The notes beneath the pieces are model-generated. The model searched no databases, was not told the origin of the DNA, and saw only the letters and a list, made by a program, of their open reading frames with translations. Of a stretch of DNA of 64,000 bases, positions 47,254 to 58,614 are shown one piece after another. Numbering within the stretch: the first letter of the stretch is position 1; every line of letters starts with the position of its first letter. The stretch comes from Rhizopus arrhizus (Eukaryota > Mucoromycota > Mucoromycetes > Mucorales > Rhizopodaceae), in assembly GCA_024220505.1 (NCBI GenBank), contig JAKZZE010000002.1, forward strand, positions 2,418,001-2,482,000. The letters run 5' to 3'. The translations under genes were made by a program, and so were the position numbers.

Positions 47254-47824
47254 CCGCATCTGGGAGACCATCTACAGTGGCACTTTCTACACTATCCTTG
47301 AGATATTTGCTATCTGACCTATTCTCCTGGGAACAAACACGCAATACATTAGTTCTTCGAATTCTTAGATCCACCAAATTAAAGGCCATTGCAAGGGAGC
47401 TTTTCCCGTCGGCAGGTCCTTCGGAAGCTACTCTGCAACTCCCAACCTTCTTTTGCTGTTATCTAAATACACCAGAGCAAGGAGCTTATTCTCCTGTACT
47501 CTTCTCCCCCAGAGACTCTGACTGGCTACCATCTAGCTCTCACTGGCTATTACGTCCAAGATATGGTAAGTCTATAGCCATTCGGTCTGTTCCTCTTCAG
47601 GCTATACGCCGCAACTGGAACAAGCTCCTAGAAGATATCCCTCAAACCATACATCCACCGTTACGCCTTCCAGCCGAAATTATTTTGTCTTCTGTTTGGA
47701 AGACCTTTTGGGCACTACCACTCCCTCAAGCCGCAATCACGCCTTGGTGGCGACTTCTACACAATTATATTGGTGTAGCCTCAAAGCTTTTTCGCTGGAA
47801 TCCGACCAGCTTTCCCTCGCCCCT

Positions 47825-48739
47825 TGTTGTAAACATAGTTATTTTCTATATGATATCAGTTGTATTAAAATAAATAACGATACACAAAAGATTAAACTAT
47901 GATTGAACAATTCCACACTTTTCCAAATTTAGAACAATAAGATCAATATCTGTCATCCTAGAGAGTCTAATCAATTGTCAACCCCAAAAGTAATTAGATC
48001 AAAGTTAATTGACTGGTTATTATTTCTATTGTTCAACTTCAGATGCATATATTAGAACATCGACAAGCTTTAGCTTAATCATTGGTTCTTCAGCACGACA
48101 TCGTGACCGAGTATATATCTTTTATATCTACGCTCACAAAGAATATAAATAGATGCCAACTTTTTATCCATAAAGTGAGGCCTTTTCGCAATATAAAGAA
48201 ATCTGCAATAAAGAAGGATTTTAATTTTATATTGCTGCTATTGTTTTTTTGTTTAATTTTTTATTTAATCTTGCGATTAAAACATCTGTTACCCACAAAA
48301 TGATCAATCTTGCGCAATCCTGTAACCAATTGGAACGATCATTTGCAGTGGGCGAACCTAGTTGATTTTATCGTCTAAGATTATCAGTCACATGTCAAAA
48401 TGTCAAGACCTTCCTAGAGGAAACCCAACCAACCAGCGGGATGTCAAATCAGCCAATAGAAGTTGAATATAACCTTCCGTTCAGACACCGACCGAACAAG
48501 CGAAAGTTCAAACCAACAATACCAAATCGGGAAAGGAAAAAGGCACGTCTGTATCAACTGTACCTTAGGCATAAGCAAAGAATGCAAAAATTAAAGAATG
48601 AACTATATCCCTTAGACAATATTTGAATATCCATGTGTATAAATAGCATTCACACTTTCATTAAATAAAGAATCATCTTTTAATCATTTTATTATTTTTG
48701 TGATTAAGTCAAAGTCTTGAAGAACTAGTTGACTTACCT
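47825..48739. other. AT-rich sequence truncating the LINE; possible LTR and a CACTA-type end
   Basis: The LINE breaks off at 47824 and TGTTGTAAAC begins, which could be an LTR start, but I found no matching duplication. Two TATAAATAG boxes (about 48145 and 48640), each shortly before AATAAAG, are LTR-promoter-like. At 48311-48350 lies CAATCTTGCGCAATCC followed by a sequence ending ATTTGCAGTG. This matches the right end of the CACTA-like element at 57748, so it may be the right end of another copy. Confidence 0.5.
48441..48626 (+). CDS. Short basic ORF, doubtful
   Basis: 61 codons starting MSNQPIEVEYNLPF, very rich in Lys and Arg (KRKFKPTIPNRERKKARLYQ). No family recognised. It lies between a CACTA-type end and an LTR-like promoter, so it may be part of a transposon remnant or chance. 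Confidence 0.25.
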   Translation: MSNQPIEVEYNLPFRHRPNKRKFKPTIPNRERKKARLYQLYLRHKQRMQKLKNELYPLDNI

Positions 48740-48786
48740 CACTGCACATAATTGTTATTTACAAAGTATGATAGCCCTCAGATATA

Positions 48787-50432
48787 CAGTTGCCGTCAAA
48801 ACTGGTCGCATGTTTTCATATTTTGCCTATACACGTTGCGGTCTACTTCATTTCTTAGTTTATAGCAATGTAGTATACACCATTCGAAAGAGCAAACTCT
48901 GGGTAACTCAGTGGTAGTACAAGTATTGCAGTAGATTCAGTGTATCGGTAATAACTGGCCCTCAAAGTCCGACGGTACATGCGACCAGTTTTGACGGCGT
49001 TTATAAGTAAACGTTTTGATATACTTTATTTAAAAAAACCAATACTTAGTCCAACGACCTTTTGCTTTAATAACTGCAGCACACCTTTTCGGCATACTTT
49101 CGATGTATTTTTGGCATTCCTCTTTAGAAATGGTATACCAGGTCTGACCTATACGCTCCCATAGCTCATGCGTACTACTTGGTGGTGCCTCATAGCTATG
49201 AAATAGTTTTCTCTTTAAATGTGCCCACATATGCTCTATAGGATTTAGGTCTGGGGACTGAGGAGGTCATTCCAATACTTCGAATGGCTGCTGGTCAATC
49301 CATTCTTTCACTACCTTCGATGTATGCTTCGGATCATTATCCTGCTGAAACACTATTTAGGAAGAATCCAAGCCATAACTTTCCATTGTCTTCAGTAAGT
49401 CATCTTTTAAGACCTCAAGATAGGCCTCGCTATTCATACGATGACCTACATCAACTATCCACCCAACGCCGTCCCATGTAATGCAGCTCCAGACCATAAT
49501 ATTGCCACCCCCATGCTTGACGGTTTGCTGTACATGTCGCGAGTTCAACTCCTCACTGGGTAGTTTCCATGTATAAGCCTTTCCGTCGGATGCAAAACGA
49601 TTTATTTTGGTCTCATCTGAGAATATGACCCGTTTCCAGTCGTCCATAGTCCAATGTTGGTGCGATTTAGCCCATTGAAGGCGTTTAATGATGTTTTGCG
49701 TTCGCAGCAATGGTTTTTGAGGCTTGACAAATGCTATAAAGCCAGCTTTTTTAAGGACGCGGCGTACGGTACTGTCACTTACAGACATTCCAAATTCTTC
49801 TTTTAGAGCTTTTTGGATCTCTACAGCATTATTTTTTCTTCCCAAGGTGACTAATCTCCGGATGTAGCTTACCATGCGTTGACTAATTAGAGATGGACGA
49901 CCACCTTCATCAACATTTCCACTCATCTTCAGAGATGAGCGGTACTTCTGAACAGTAGTACGACTAACACCAACTTGTTTTGCTATTTTGCTGTTTGACT
50001 TCTTGGATCTTAGCAATGAGGAAATGCTGTTTACTTTGTCGGTTGAAATTGCGCGCATGTCGAATCTGCAATGGTGCAATTTCTTAATGGGGTGTCGCAA
50101 TGTAGCAAAAAAACACTTACATGTAAACAATATTATTATAATAGAAGAAAGAGAAGAAAAAAATATAAAAAATTTACAATTAAGTCACATTTTTGTGACT
50201 ATATTATGTCACTTATAAACGCCGTCAAAACTGGTCGCATGTGCCGTCGGACTTTGAGGGCCAGTTATTACCGATACACTGGCTCTACTGCAATACTTGT
50301 ACTACCACTGAGTTACCCAGAGTTTGCTCTTTCGAATGGTGTATACTACATTGCTATAAACTAAGAAATGAAGTAGACCGCAACGTGTATAGGCAAAACA
50401 TGAAAACATGCGACCAGTTTTGACGGCAACTG
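48787..50432 (-). mobile_element. Tc1-like DNA transposon M2
   Basis: 1646 bp flanked by TA (48785-48786, 50433-50434). Terminal inverted repeats are about 215 bp. The tip GCCGTCAAAACTGGTCGCAT occurs at the outer ends (48792, and mirrored near 50408-50428) and again inverted at the inner ends of each repeat (48978-48998 and 50221-50241). A damaged transposase lies inside on the minus strand. The architecture is the same as M1. Confidence 0.93.
49030..50058 (-). pseudogene. Tc1-family transposase with two nonsense codons
   Basis: The frame starts MRAISTDKVNSISSLLRS, with HTH regions SKIAKQVGVSRTTVQKYR and SVSDSTVRRVLKKAG. The catalytic core has FSDETKINRF, FQQDNDPKHTS and SPDLNPIEHMW, again DD34E. 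Two in-frame stops are visible: one just before IVFQQDND (near 49357) and one after FEVLE (near 49266, likely Trp to stop). The C-terminus is KGRWTKY as in M1. Overall similarity to M1 is clear, but the two are different families. Confidence 0.9.
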
Positions 50433-50759
50433 TACCTCAGTTAATCGGGATTTATCATATTTAATGCAGCGTTATTGCAGTATGCCAAGTTGAACCTGTT
50501 TACGTTGAATGTTAACTATTTCAGTGCGATAACCAAGTATCACTGTTTGGCAACGCGCCGCTTCATTGTTCTTTTAACGACGAAACACAAGCATGATGCC
50601 TTTCTATTGGACCTTACATGCTTGCGTTTCTCTTTAATACCACTTCTTTATTGGCTTGTTGCCTTTTCCTAATGCTTCCTTATTCGTCTGTTGCTCTTTA
50701 GCAATGCTTCCTTATTGGCTTATTATGGCTATATTTAGCTTTGGATGATTTATATTGGG

Positions 50760-51480
50760 AAATAAAATAGGCTTAAAACACGGTATTATTGGTCAAAAAT
50801 GTTGTTTTATTCATTTATTTTTGGGCTTTATTGCCATATTGATTATATATTATTGGTTCATTACAGTATTACAAAAGGGTAGGGGAAGGAGGGAAAGCGA
50901 GCAGGGGATCCATGGAAACGATCAAATAAAAAAAATCAAACTGTAGATGCAAAAAAAAGGAAAATACGCTTACCTTGACCATAGAAGCAGCAAACAAAAG
51001 AGCGTAGTAAATAAAGCCCATAAAGAAAAGCGCGCCAGTAGTAAAAAAAAATCCAAAGCTATAAGAGGTTATAGACATCATGGAACAACAGAAGCCAAAG
51101 CATCTAAAGTTGTATAAAATAAAACATTAATAAAAGTAAACCATGATGTACTTGATTTATTTACCTTAAAGCTCCTTTACTAACAAAACAGGATGCCAAG
51201 ACATCCATAAAGCTTCAGCTACGAACTAAAGGAAGTTAATTTTACTTTTAATAAAGATTACTGAAAGATATGAATGTATTTACCTTTTGAGCAGATATGC
51301 AAAGAACCAAAGGAACTACAGCAGCCATGGATACATGTATGAATGTCTACTACAGCATGCTAGAACTAAAGTTTTCTTTTTTTCTTTTTCTTTTTCTTTT
51401 TCTTTTTCTTTTTTTTTTCTTTTTTTTACTTACCTTGCGATAACCGGAGCGATGTTGAAAAAGGAAATTGCTGAACAGAA
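50760..51480 (-). other. Minus-strand spliced module X0 (possible small multi-exon gene)
   Basis: Read on the minus strand, donors AG/GTAAGT or AG/GTAAAT occur at about 51436, 51284, 51172 and 50975. Each is followed 45-60 bp later by a TTTAG or ACAG acceptor, with exons of 50-140 bp. The longest exon (51114-50976) is open and hydrophobic (FFFTTGALFFMGFIYYALLF), and a later exon ends in TAA near 50870 before AATAAA. A single continuous frame across all exons was not found. The layout resembles the exon-intron repeats at 55880 and 58615. It also contains a (TTTTTC)n tract near 51376-51420. Confidence 0.4.
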
Positions 51481-51642
51481 AGAAAAAAAAAGGAACAAAA
51501 TTTCGAAAAGGAAATCTTTTTATATATATTTTTTTTTGCTATACTAAGACTGAGTTACATTGTCAACTCGATGATATTTAAGAAAGATTCAATTTTGATG
51601 CCAAGCTCACTTATCTTTATTTCAAATTACTCTTATAACAAT

Positions 51643-53037
51643 ATGTCTGATCGTGGTATTCAATTCAACCCTGCTCCTGCCAATGCTCGTGGCTCTAACT
51701 CTGTTGGGCAACCAATCGCTGTTCCTTCTCGTGCTGTTGTTCCTGAGCTTGCTTCAAGCGATGCCATTCCAGATAGCTTTGCCTATCCTAGGCCTGGTTT
51801 TCCTCCCATGGCCCATGTTCAGAAGCGAATGCGCCAAGCTGAAGACATGGAGACTGATGAAGTATCTCTTTCTTTTTCCATTTATATGGAGCTAAGAAAA
51901 GAAAATGATGGTTTGAAAGAGATGCTTCGAAAAGAGCAAGAGGAAAAGCAGGCCTTGCAAGTAGCATACAGCAAGCTCAAAGAAGCATACGATGAGCTTG
52001 AAGCAGAATCAGGCAAAGGCGCAAAGCCGATTGCTACTGCTGTCAAAGTAAGAACATTAAAATTCAATTTTAAACAAATATACTAATCGCTTTTCTCTGA
52101 AATATAGGGTGCTGTGAGAAATCACTACAACAACCTGCCGCCATCATCTCAATATGTTCTTGAAAAGCCTCTGAAGTCTGCTGAAAATCAAAGAGTATTT
52201 AAATTGCTGCAGGATTATGTGAATAGCCATTATTCATATAAAAATACCAACAACCGCGACTTGCGCAAGTACCTCGAGCGCCAATATTATACAAAGAAGG
52301 CGGGAATATCCACGGATGAAGAGGAAGATCCAGTTGAAGAATTTATAAGAAAACGAAAAGCAGCAAAAGTCACTCGTAGAAGTGCTGTAAGTGCTACATA
52401 AAGTATTGTACTTGCATAACTAACTTTGCTTTTTTAGAAAACAAGAGCTCGTAAGGCTATATACGAGCAGTACAAGTATCAAGGTGTTTATAACAACTAT
52501 CCCAACTGTGAGTACTTGCTTCAACAGCAATACATGTCTGAAGAAGAAGACATGTACAACAATGATACAATCGACAAGGTGGAGGAAACTCTTCTGGAGC
52601 AAAATCCAGATAGAATAACTCCTTTTACTGAAAAGGAACGTATGTCTGTCTTGTGCAAGAAAACAGTTGATTATTTTGAAGTTCGCGTACCAAAGTACAG
52701 ATCACCTGCTGTAAGTTTAATTAATATCTTTTTAAGCGCAATCAACTAATTATCCAATATTCAGTGTACCGAATTTTTTAAGCTGTTGGATGATCAGATA
52801 GCAAGTGACAAGGCAAAGAGGCAAAGAACTGGAAATAGCAGCATCCAATTTCTTCCTCGTATACAAAGAAAATGCTCGTTGCCTGTTCCTGACTTCATCA
52901 AAAAAGAAAATATAACTGAAGAGAGTATCGCTTGGGCTTTTGGTGGTGAAATAGAGTTGGATGAAATCAACTTGCTGTTTTTTAAAAAAAAAACTTGTGA
53001 AATAAATAAAACAAAAAAAAATGAAAGCGGTGTTTAG
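51643..53037 (+). CDS. Transposon-associated coiled-coil protein P1
   Basis: Four exons fit (51643-52047, 52108-52386, 52438-52710, 52765-53037), all phase 0, giving 409 residues. The N-terminal part is Pro/Ala-rich with KRMRQAEDME, then a coiled coil (LRKENDGLKEMLRKEQEEKQ). The middle exon holds RVFKLLQDYVNSHY, DLRKYLERQYY and ends KVTRRSA. The third begins KTRARKAIYEQY and contains YLLQQQYMSEEEDMY and KYRSPA. The last begins CTEFFKLLDDQIA. P2 (59849-61099) has the same exon count, intron positions and motif order, so they are paralogues. Function unknown. The SEEED-RSPA-LLD arrangement recalls uncharacterised fungal proteins often found with transposons (memory, not checked). I chose ATG 51643 because P2 starts at the equivalent place; an in-frame ATG exists upstream. 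Confidence 0.75.
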
Positions 53038-55060
53038 ATCTTTAAATTTTTTTTTTTTTTTTTTTTTTACCTTTGTTTCATTCTAGATTTGGTTACAGAT
53101 AAAATCAGTTTGCCGTTTGTATTGTGGTTTTTGAATCTTATTTTAGATTTCTGTTTGATGCTTTCCACCTTCGTCATATTTGGTCCACTTTTATTTTTTT
53201 TTAATGAAAAAATTTCTAAAGTACTTTTTTTTTAAAGCCCAAATTTAAAACACTCGTTTTTTTTATTCAAGTTTAAACAATACATTGAATGGAGATTCCT
53301 TTTGTAATGTCAATGCTGGGAATGTATTTTTTTTTTTTTTTTTTTTACAATTTCACCATTGCAACTTTTTTTTTTTTCGAAAGTACTAAGTAACAATATA
53401 CTTTTTCTTTTGTTTTTTAACCTTTTCATAGAAATCTCAAGACGTGTAGCATAATAGACATTCATTCCGTTGCCGCCTTTTTTTTCTTTACTCTCAAAAA
53501 ATAAAATTGATTATCAAAAATACTCTGTCTTTTTTATGCCGTGATCTTACTATTTAAAACATATCTTTTTCAGCTTTAAAACAAGTTTAACTTCTTTAGA
53601 GCCAAAAGAATCCTTCTTTTTTTTATATATTTTATTCAATCTTTTAAATTTTCTACTATATTCACATTCTTTTTTTTTTTGTTCTAATTTATAAACACAT
53701 ACTTTTATACTTATCCTTATAGCGATATTATGTACTTATATAAGAGTTTCATCCCTCTTATTCATATGTGCCTCTTTACTCTTTCTTTTTTTTTTTTTCT
53801 TTTGTTCATTAGCAACCAAAATAAATCTCCTTTTGTATTAAACAAAGTTTTTTTTTTTGTAAAATACGACATGAGAGCCGAAGAATGCTTGAAAAGAAAA
53901 CGCCACGACTCAATCACTTGGATTTCCGAGCTTGTAGGCCAATAGAACTGTGTTTTCGATCTTTGTTGAAGTTAAAAAATATTGCACTGAAGTTGAAAAA
54001 GCATAGTCTTCCCAATTTGTAATCTTGTATGGCATCATGTAGCACAACAGAAAATTATTTATTTTTTTAAAAAATACAATGTCTTTTTATTCAACAAACA
54101 TATTATATATATTTGATTATTTTTATAGATTTACAATCTATTTTTTTCAAGCTTTCTTCTGATATAAAAATCAGCTTTCTAACATTTAAATCCGAGTTCT
54201 CACTCATTTAATAGAATTACCACTATCAAAAAAGATCAACTTTATCAACTTGGATAACGGTGATTGGGTGCAGTGAAAATATTCCTTTCCATTTGCGTTT
54301 ACTAATATTCACCATAGTATCAAAACTGTGAATTACGCGGTAGTTTAGACTAAGAAAGTGAAGGACTTGCGGGTAGCAAAGAAGTAAGAAAAGTAGTTAA
54401 CCAAAGAAACCGGTAAGTGTTCGTTTGTTAGATTTTAAGAATACCAAAGAAAACAGCACTTCACCAGAGAAAATAACCCTGTCTATCCAGACAGAAAACC
54501 AAAGACAAAAAATTAGGCCTTCAAAAAAAAGGTGTCGTTTATTGATTCGCATAAGTTATTCTTTTATACATAATTGAAAATAAACTAAATTAACAAATGA
54601 TATCAAACATAACACAATTGAAGGAAATGATGTAAATGGGAATGAGTGAATGTAAACTAAACTTGTGGCATAAGGAGAGTTAGAACAATATAAACTATTT
54701 TAGCGTCTAACATGTCAGGGAATACTAGAATAAAAATGGTAAATCAAAGGAAAGAAAATTTAAGCTTTTGAGCAATGATCAATACTGTTGAAGCTCCGCC
54801 GAGACAACACCGAAATCAAACCCAGATTTCTTACACCCGTCATCGACTCGCTACCGACCCCCCAGGTCACCAACAGACATCTTTCATTTTCTCGAATTTC
54901 TTTCACATTGACTTTACTCATTCCATTCGGCCATGACCAAGTTAAGCTAGACCCAAAAAGAAGACGACCCAAAGCTTCACCTCTTTAAGGCGAGTATTAC
55001 TGCACCAAAAAGGAACTAGTTTAGTTATCCAGAACTTCTTTAAAAAGAACTAAAACTTTT
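53038..55060. other. T-rich intergenic region
   Basis: It has many runs of T (for example 53047-53068 and 53330-53346) and no recognisable gene. A less AT-rich stretch at 54760-54990 is open on both strands (70 codons on minus, 66 on plus) but shows no motif. It could be a remnant of a coding or repeat sequence. Confidence 0.5.
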
Positions 55061-55394
55061 CACTGCAAATAATTGTTCCAATTAGGTAACAAATCGTTTA
55101 CCAATCTTGCGAAAAAATTGACATTCGTGTACAATCAGGTAAGAGATTTATACACGCACAGCCTCCTGTCTCTGCCACAAATCGTGTAAGTTTTTGTCCG
55201 TCCTTTGGTTATGTGATGGTGCAAGATTTGTGGCCAACACAGGGGACTGTTGGGAAACTTTTTCGTTAACTGATCTCGGAAAATGGGTCTTTCATCAGTT
55301 ACGTTGTGGCTCTTGTTTATTATCAATTTGATATCTAATGGTGCTTGGCAACCAATCACGCTTTGTAAAACACTACTTTATTTGTCTTTTTGCT

Positions 55395-55516
55395 CTTTTA
55401 TAAACCACTCATATTGCCTTATATACTTCTTTATTGACCACTCATATTGCCTTATATACTTCTTTATGAACCACTTATATTGCTTTATATACTTCTTTAT
55501 TAACCATTCATATTGC
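55395..55516. repeat. 33-bp minisatellite, about 3.5 units (X1)
   Basis: Units of CTCATATTGCCTTATATACT plus CTTTATTGACCA repeat head to tail. The period is a multiple of three and both strands stay open. The plus strand reads FFIDHSYCLIY repeats. The minus strand reads KYIRQYEWSIK repeats and reaches a stop just beyond the array. Confidence 0.9.
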
Positions 55517-55879
55517 AATAAATATTGCTTTATATACACAAAAAATAGGGATTTGGTTTATAAAAAATAGCTTTTTTTTTTATTTAAATAAAATAATAAT
55601 AACAATACATAGTATTTTCTTTGCTTGTAGCGTTTTAAAAGTGTACTTGACTTACCTAATGTCACCAGAATAGCAGCATCTAATCTAAAATTACATCAAT
55701 TAACCTCGTGGAACTCAAAAATTTCTCAAAAAACAAGAAAAAAAAGCCAAGCTCAAGGATTCAGAGACACAAGGATTCAAGGATTCAAGGACTTGGGCAA
55801 TCAAAGCAAAAGAAAAGACATCAGTACTTAAGAACCAAAGCAAAGGCAGAAAAGAGATAGAAAAGGCCAAAGCAAAGCA

Positions 55880-56120
55880 GCATTCATCTATAATAGTTAT
55901 TAGCTATCGTGTATATATAATAAAAGTAATAGTACCTTTCTTCAGATAGACCATGGGAAGAAAACTAGCTAAGCGTATACAAACGACTAAAAAAGCATCA
56001 GACATCTATAATATTTATTAGCTATTGAGTATATGTAGCAAAAATAATAGCACCTTGCTTTAGATAGACCATAAAAAAAAAGAAAAGAAAAAAAGACACC
56101 AGCCAAGCTTATACCAACAA
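55880..56120 (-). repeat. Tandem exon-intron repeats, two units (X1)
   Basis: On the minus strand, units of about 120 bp each carry a donor AAG/GTACTATTA (or AAG/GTGCTATTA), a branch-like GCTAATAA and an acceptor TATTATAG about 47 bp on. The next unit begins ATG. The exon parts are rich in Leu codons in one frame (LLLLLLVGISLAG). Frames are not conserved between units, so coding is doubtful although splice signals are kept. Confidence 0.65.
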
Positions 56121-56389
56121 GTAAAAGAAGAAGCAATGATAATCCTGGGAAAAAGGCTTTATAAAGACCATTTAAACCATAAAGAAAGCATTCGATACGT
56201 CTTTACTAAAGTACAAATACCATTAGAGCAGGAATACAATTTATATAATATTAAGAACTTACCTTTTATAAAAAACAGAAGAAAAAAAAAGAAAAAAAAA
56301 AAAGAAAAGTGCTTTTTTTGTAGCCTTATTTTACCAATGTTACACTTATTCGCTGTCTATCTATATTAGAAAACAAAAACAATTGCTTT

Positions 56390-56697
56390 TCATGTAGTTT
56401 ACATTTAATGGTATCCCAAAAGATAATTTATACATTGCTTGAACAAGTTTTATTACTTGTGTGCAATATGTTTAGGAGGAAAGTTGTTATTTTATTCTAT
56501 TTTTACTTGAAATAAAAAAAAAGATCGGTATCAACAAATTATAGCAGAAAAACAACTTCTTTTTTTTTCTCCCTTGTTTTGTTTCATGGAATACACTAGA
56601 TGCCAAAGACACAAAAGATAAAACAGAAAACTCAAATATTGGTCATATGTAAGTTTATAAAAAAAAAAAAAGGTAATAACCAAGTCTAATGTCGGTT

Positions 56698-56737
<40 letters not shown>

Positions 56738-57700
56738 TTAGAAATTCCTAATGGGACACATTCGGATGACGAACATGAACCTCATGAGCAAAGGTATTCT
56801 TTTTAACACGATAAAACTATAAGAATATCAAACTTATATTGTTGCTTGTTGTTGAAAAGCCCTTTTTGGTAAAGGAAGTTGACAATGTTAACATCTCTAA
56901 TGGCTAATGGCTAATTGCAAATTACACCCATGTGTAAACATAAAGTAAGTAATGAACTAATATAAGCTTAAAAACATATATTCTCTTGTATTATTTGTCA
57001 TAAAAAAATAATAAAGCAATCTATTTACTTGAAAAACAAAAAAATTGTGCTTGTATCTATTAATTATAATTGCCTTGTAACAAGATGTTAACAAAGCTTC
57101 TTTATTTTTTATTCTTTTTAGAATATACAAGTATTCTTTTGTTATAACGTAAAAGTATTTACATTTTTATAAAGTATATTTACTGTTAGATTATTGTTTT
57201 CATTTGAATAAGGAACTTTTTATTGCTATGCTCTTTTTTTTTTTTTTTTTTTTTCACTAGGTCTTTTTTTTTACTTTTAATTCTTCAGCTTCTTTTTTTT
57301 TTCCCAAACGCAACTACTTTGTTACGTTCTGTTACACGCTTCAAATGAACTAAGCTAATGATCACAGACTGCCTTCCTAATATGTATTCCTTTGATCAAA
57401 ATAATCACAATGTGCTTTTGATTTCCGCATTTTGCCCTCAAAAATAAAAAAAAGAAAATATCGGTCTTTCAACGATAGAGAAGAACAGGCTTTCCAAAAA
57501 AAGACTATTTGAAAAAAAAAGACACTTTTTTAAAACATGAATAACTCTATGAATACTTACAACACAAAAAAAATAATAACATTGTTAAATTTCTTTATTT
57601 TTTTCGCATCTAAATCTTTTTTCAAAGTTCGAAAATGATCAATACAGCAAGATTTAATTTTTTTCACGAAAAAAAATAACAGTTTGTTACCCAAAAGAAG
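56390..57700. other. K1 interior, AT-rich, no gene
   Basis: It contains long T runs (56701-56733, 57236-57254) and no recognisable frame. Confidence 0.55.
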
Positions 57701-58033
57701 AGCAATCTTGCGCAATCCGGTACCTAAATGGAACGATTATTTGCAGTGTTTGCCACTGCAAATAATTGGAGATATTAAACGTAGTTTTTTAGCATAAATG
57801 AGCGCAACAACGCGAAGTTTAACGCAACTCCACGGAATTTTATTGCTCTTTTAAACGATTTTCGATGCAGTTCAGTAATCGTTAAATAACTTTTACGCAA
57901 GCAAGAGGATGTCATTTAGTGTTCTTTTACCAAACCATTTTTTACGTTTCAATTAATACTAGTCAACGTTTGGGCAACGAATGATACGTTTTAAAACATT
58001 ACTTTATATGTCTTTTTGTTCTTTTATCGACCG

Positions 58034-58240
58034 CTCATATTGCCTTATATACTTCTTCATCGAACACTCCTATTGCCTTATATACTTCTTTATTGACCAC
58101 TCCTATTGCCTTATATACTTCTTTATTGACCACTCATATTGCCTTATATATTTCTTTATGAACCACTCATATTGCTTTATATACTTCTTTATGAACCACT
58201 TATATAGCTTATATACTTCTTTATTGACCATTCATATTGC
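58034..58240. repeat. 33-bp minisatellite, about 6 units (X2)
   Basis: The same repeat unit as at 55395, with more copies. The sixth unit has lost one base, which shifts the plus-strand frame. Flanks on both sides match those of the first array. Confidence 0.9.
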
Positions 58241-58614
58241 AATAAATATTGCTTTATATATACAAAAAAATAGGGATTTGGTTTATAAAAAATAGCTTTT
58301 TTTTTTATTTAAATAAAATAATAATAACAATACATAGTATTTCTTTGCTTGTAGCGTTTTAAAAGTGTACTTGACTTACCTAATGTCACCAGAATAGCAG
58401 CATCTAATCTAAAAATACATCAACTAGTCTCGTGGAACTCAAAAAGTTCTCAAAAGAAAAAAAAAAAAAAAAAAAAAAAGCCAAGCTCAAGGATTCAGAG
58501 ACACAAGGATTCAAGAATTCAAGGACTTGGGCACTCAAAGCAAAAGAAAAGACATCAGTACTTAAGAACCAAAGCGAAAATTAGGAAAGAAACAGAAAGA
58601 GGCCAAAGCAGAGC

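Larger units (their letters stand above)
18565..47824 (+). mobile_element. LINE (non-LTR retrotransposon), repeatedly interrupted
   Basis: The element has ORF1 (18598-21553) and ORF2 (21553 to about 47824). ORF2 has an endonuclease domain followed by reverse transcriptase. Three insertions split it: a Tc1-like transposon (19055-20697), a 22.2-kb retrotransposon block (22346-44572, duplication GGCTC) and a solo LTR (46830-47253, duplication CCGCA). Removing each restores the reading frame exactly at the junction. The 3' end is lost near 47824, where an unrelated AT-rich sequence begins inside ORF2. It is the oldest element of the nest. The two-ORF layout suggests an L1/Tx1-like clade, but I did not resolve the clade. 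Confidence 0.9.
21553..47824 (+). pseudogene. LINE ORF2, endonuclease and reverse transcriptase, interrupted
   Basis: Three blocks belong together: 21553-22345, 44578-46829 and about 47259-47824. The first is an AP-endonuclease-like domain (SLNARSIF, ILCLQEV, LLGDFNISL, SWTDHCLLTV). The second begins IEQTVSLFFNSLPND and holds the reverse transcriptase: KSPGMDGIPFEVYK, LISDNGW, LLDQEKAYDRVHH, LRQGDPLSPLLFNLAFEPLL and the catalytic SYADDLEVFL. The third resumes SGRPSTVALSTLSL and carries the Trp/Leu-rich TPWWRLLHNYIG region before a zinc-binding tail. It copies LINE RNA by target-primed reverse transcription (family knowledge). The end is cut off after FPSPL, so the tail is missing. Confidence 0.88.
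48740..54275. mobile_element. Possible diverged CACTA-like element K3 carrying gene P1
   Basis: The left edge reads CACTGCACATAATTG, resembling the CACTGCAAATAATTG ends at 55061 and 57754. A weak candidate right end is GGGTGCAGTG at 54266-54275. Inside are the Tc1-like insertion M2, a minus-strand spliced module (X0) and the gene P1, in the same order as in the K2 element. No Tnp2 gene is present, so it would be non-autonomous. I see no convincing target duplication. The boundaries are tentative. Confidence 0.35.
55061..57748. mobile_element. CACTA/EnSpm-like non-autonomous element K1
   Basis: The left end is CACTGCAAATAATTGTTCC and the right end, read inward, CACTGCAAATAATCGTTCC. About 30 bp are inverted repeats with a few mismatches. 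The motif CAATCTTGCG lies near both ends (about 55101 and 57701). The flanks are TTT on the left and TTT on the right, a possible 3-bp duplication. CACTA elements typically begin CACT(A/G) and make 3-bp duplications. Inside are the 33-bp minisatellite and exon-intron repeats (X1) but no transposase, so mobilisation in trans would be needed. Confidence 0.65.

Noticed and set aside
47825..48739. Complete LTR retrotransposon or solo LTR with defined ends
   Set aside because: Promoter-like TATA/AATAAA pairs are present, but no matching 5-bp duplication or second LTR could be found.
54760..54972. 70-codon minus-strand frame in a less AT-rich island
   Set aside because: The opposite strand is equally open over the same bases, and no homologue is recognised.
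55283..55570. Plus-strand frame with FFIDHSYCLIY repeats as a membrane protein gene
   Set aside because: The frame is a by-product of the 33-bp minisatellite. The second copy at 57981-58295 shifts frame within the array, and the opposite strand is equally open.
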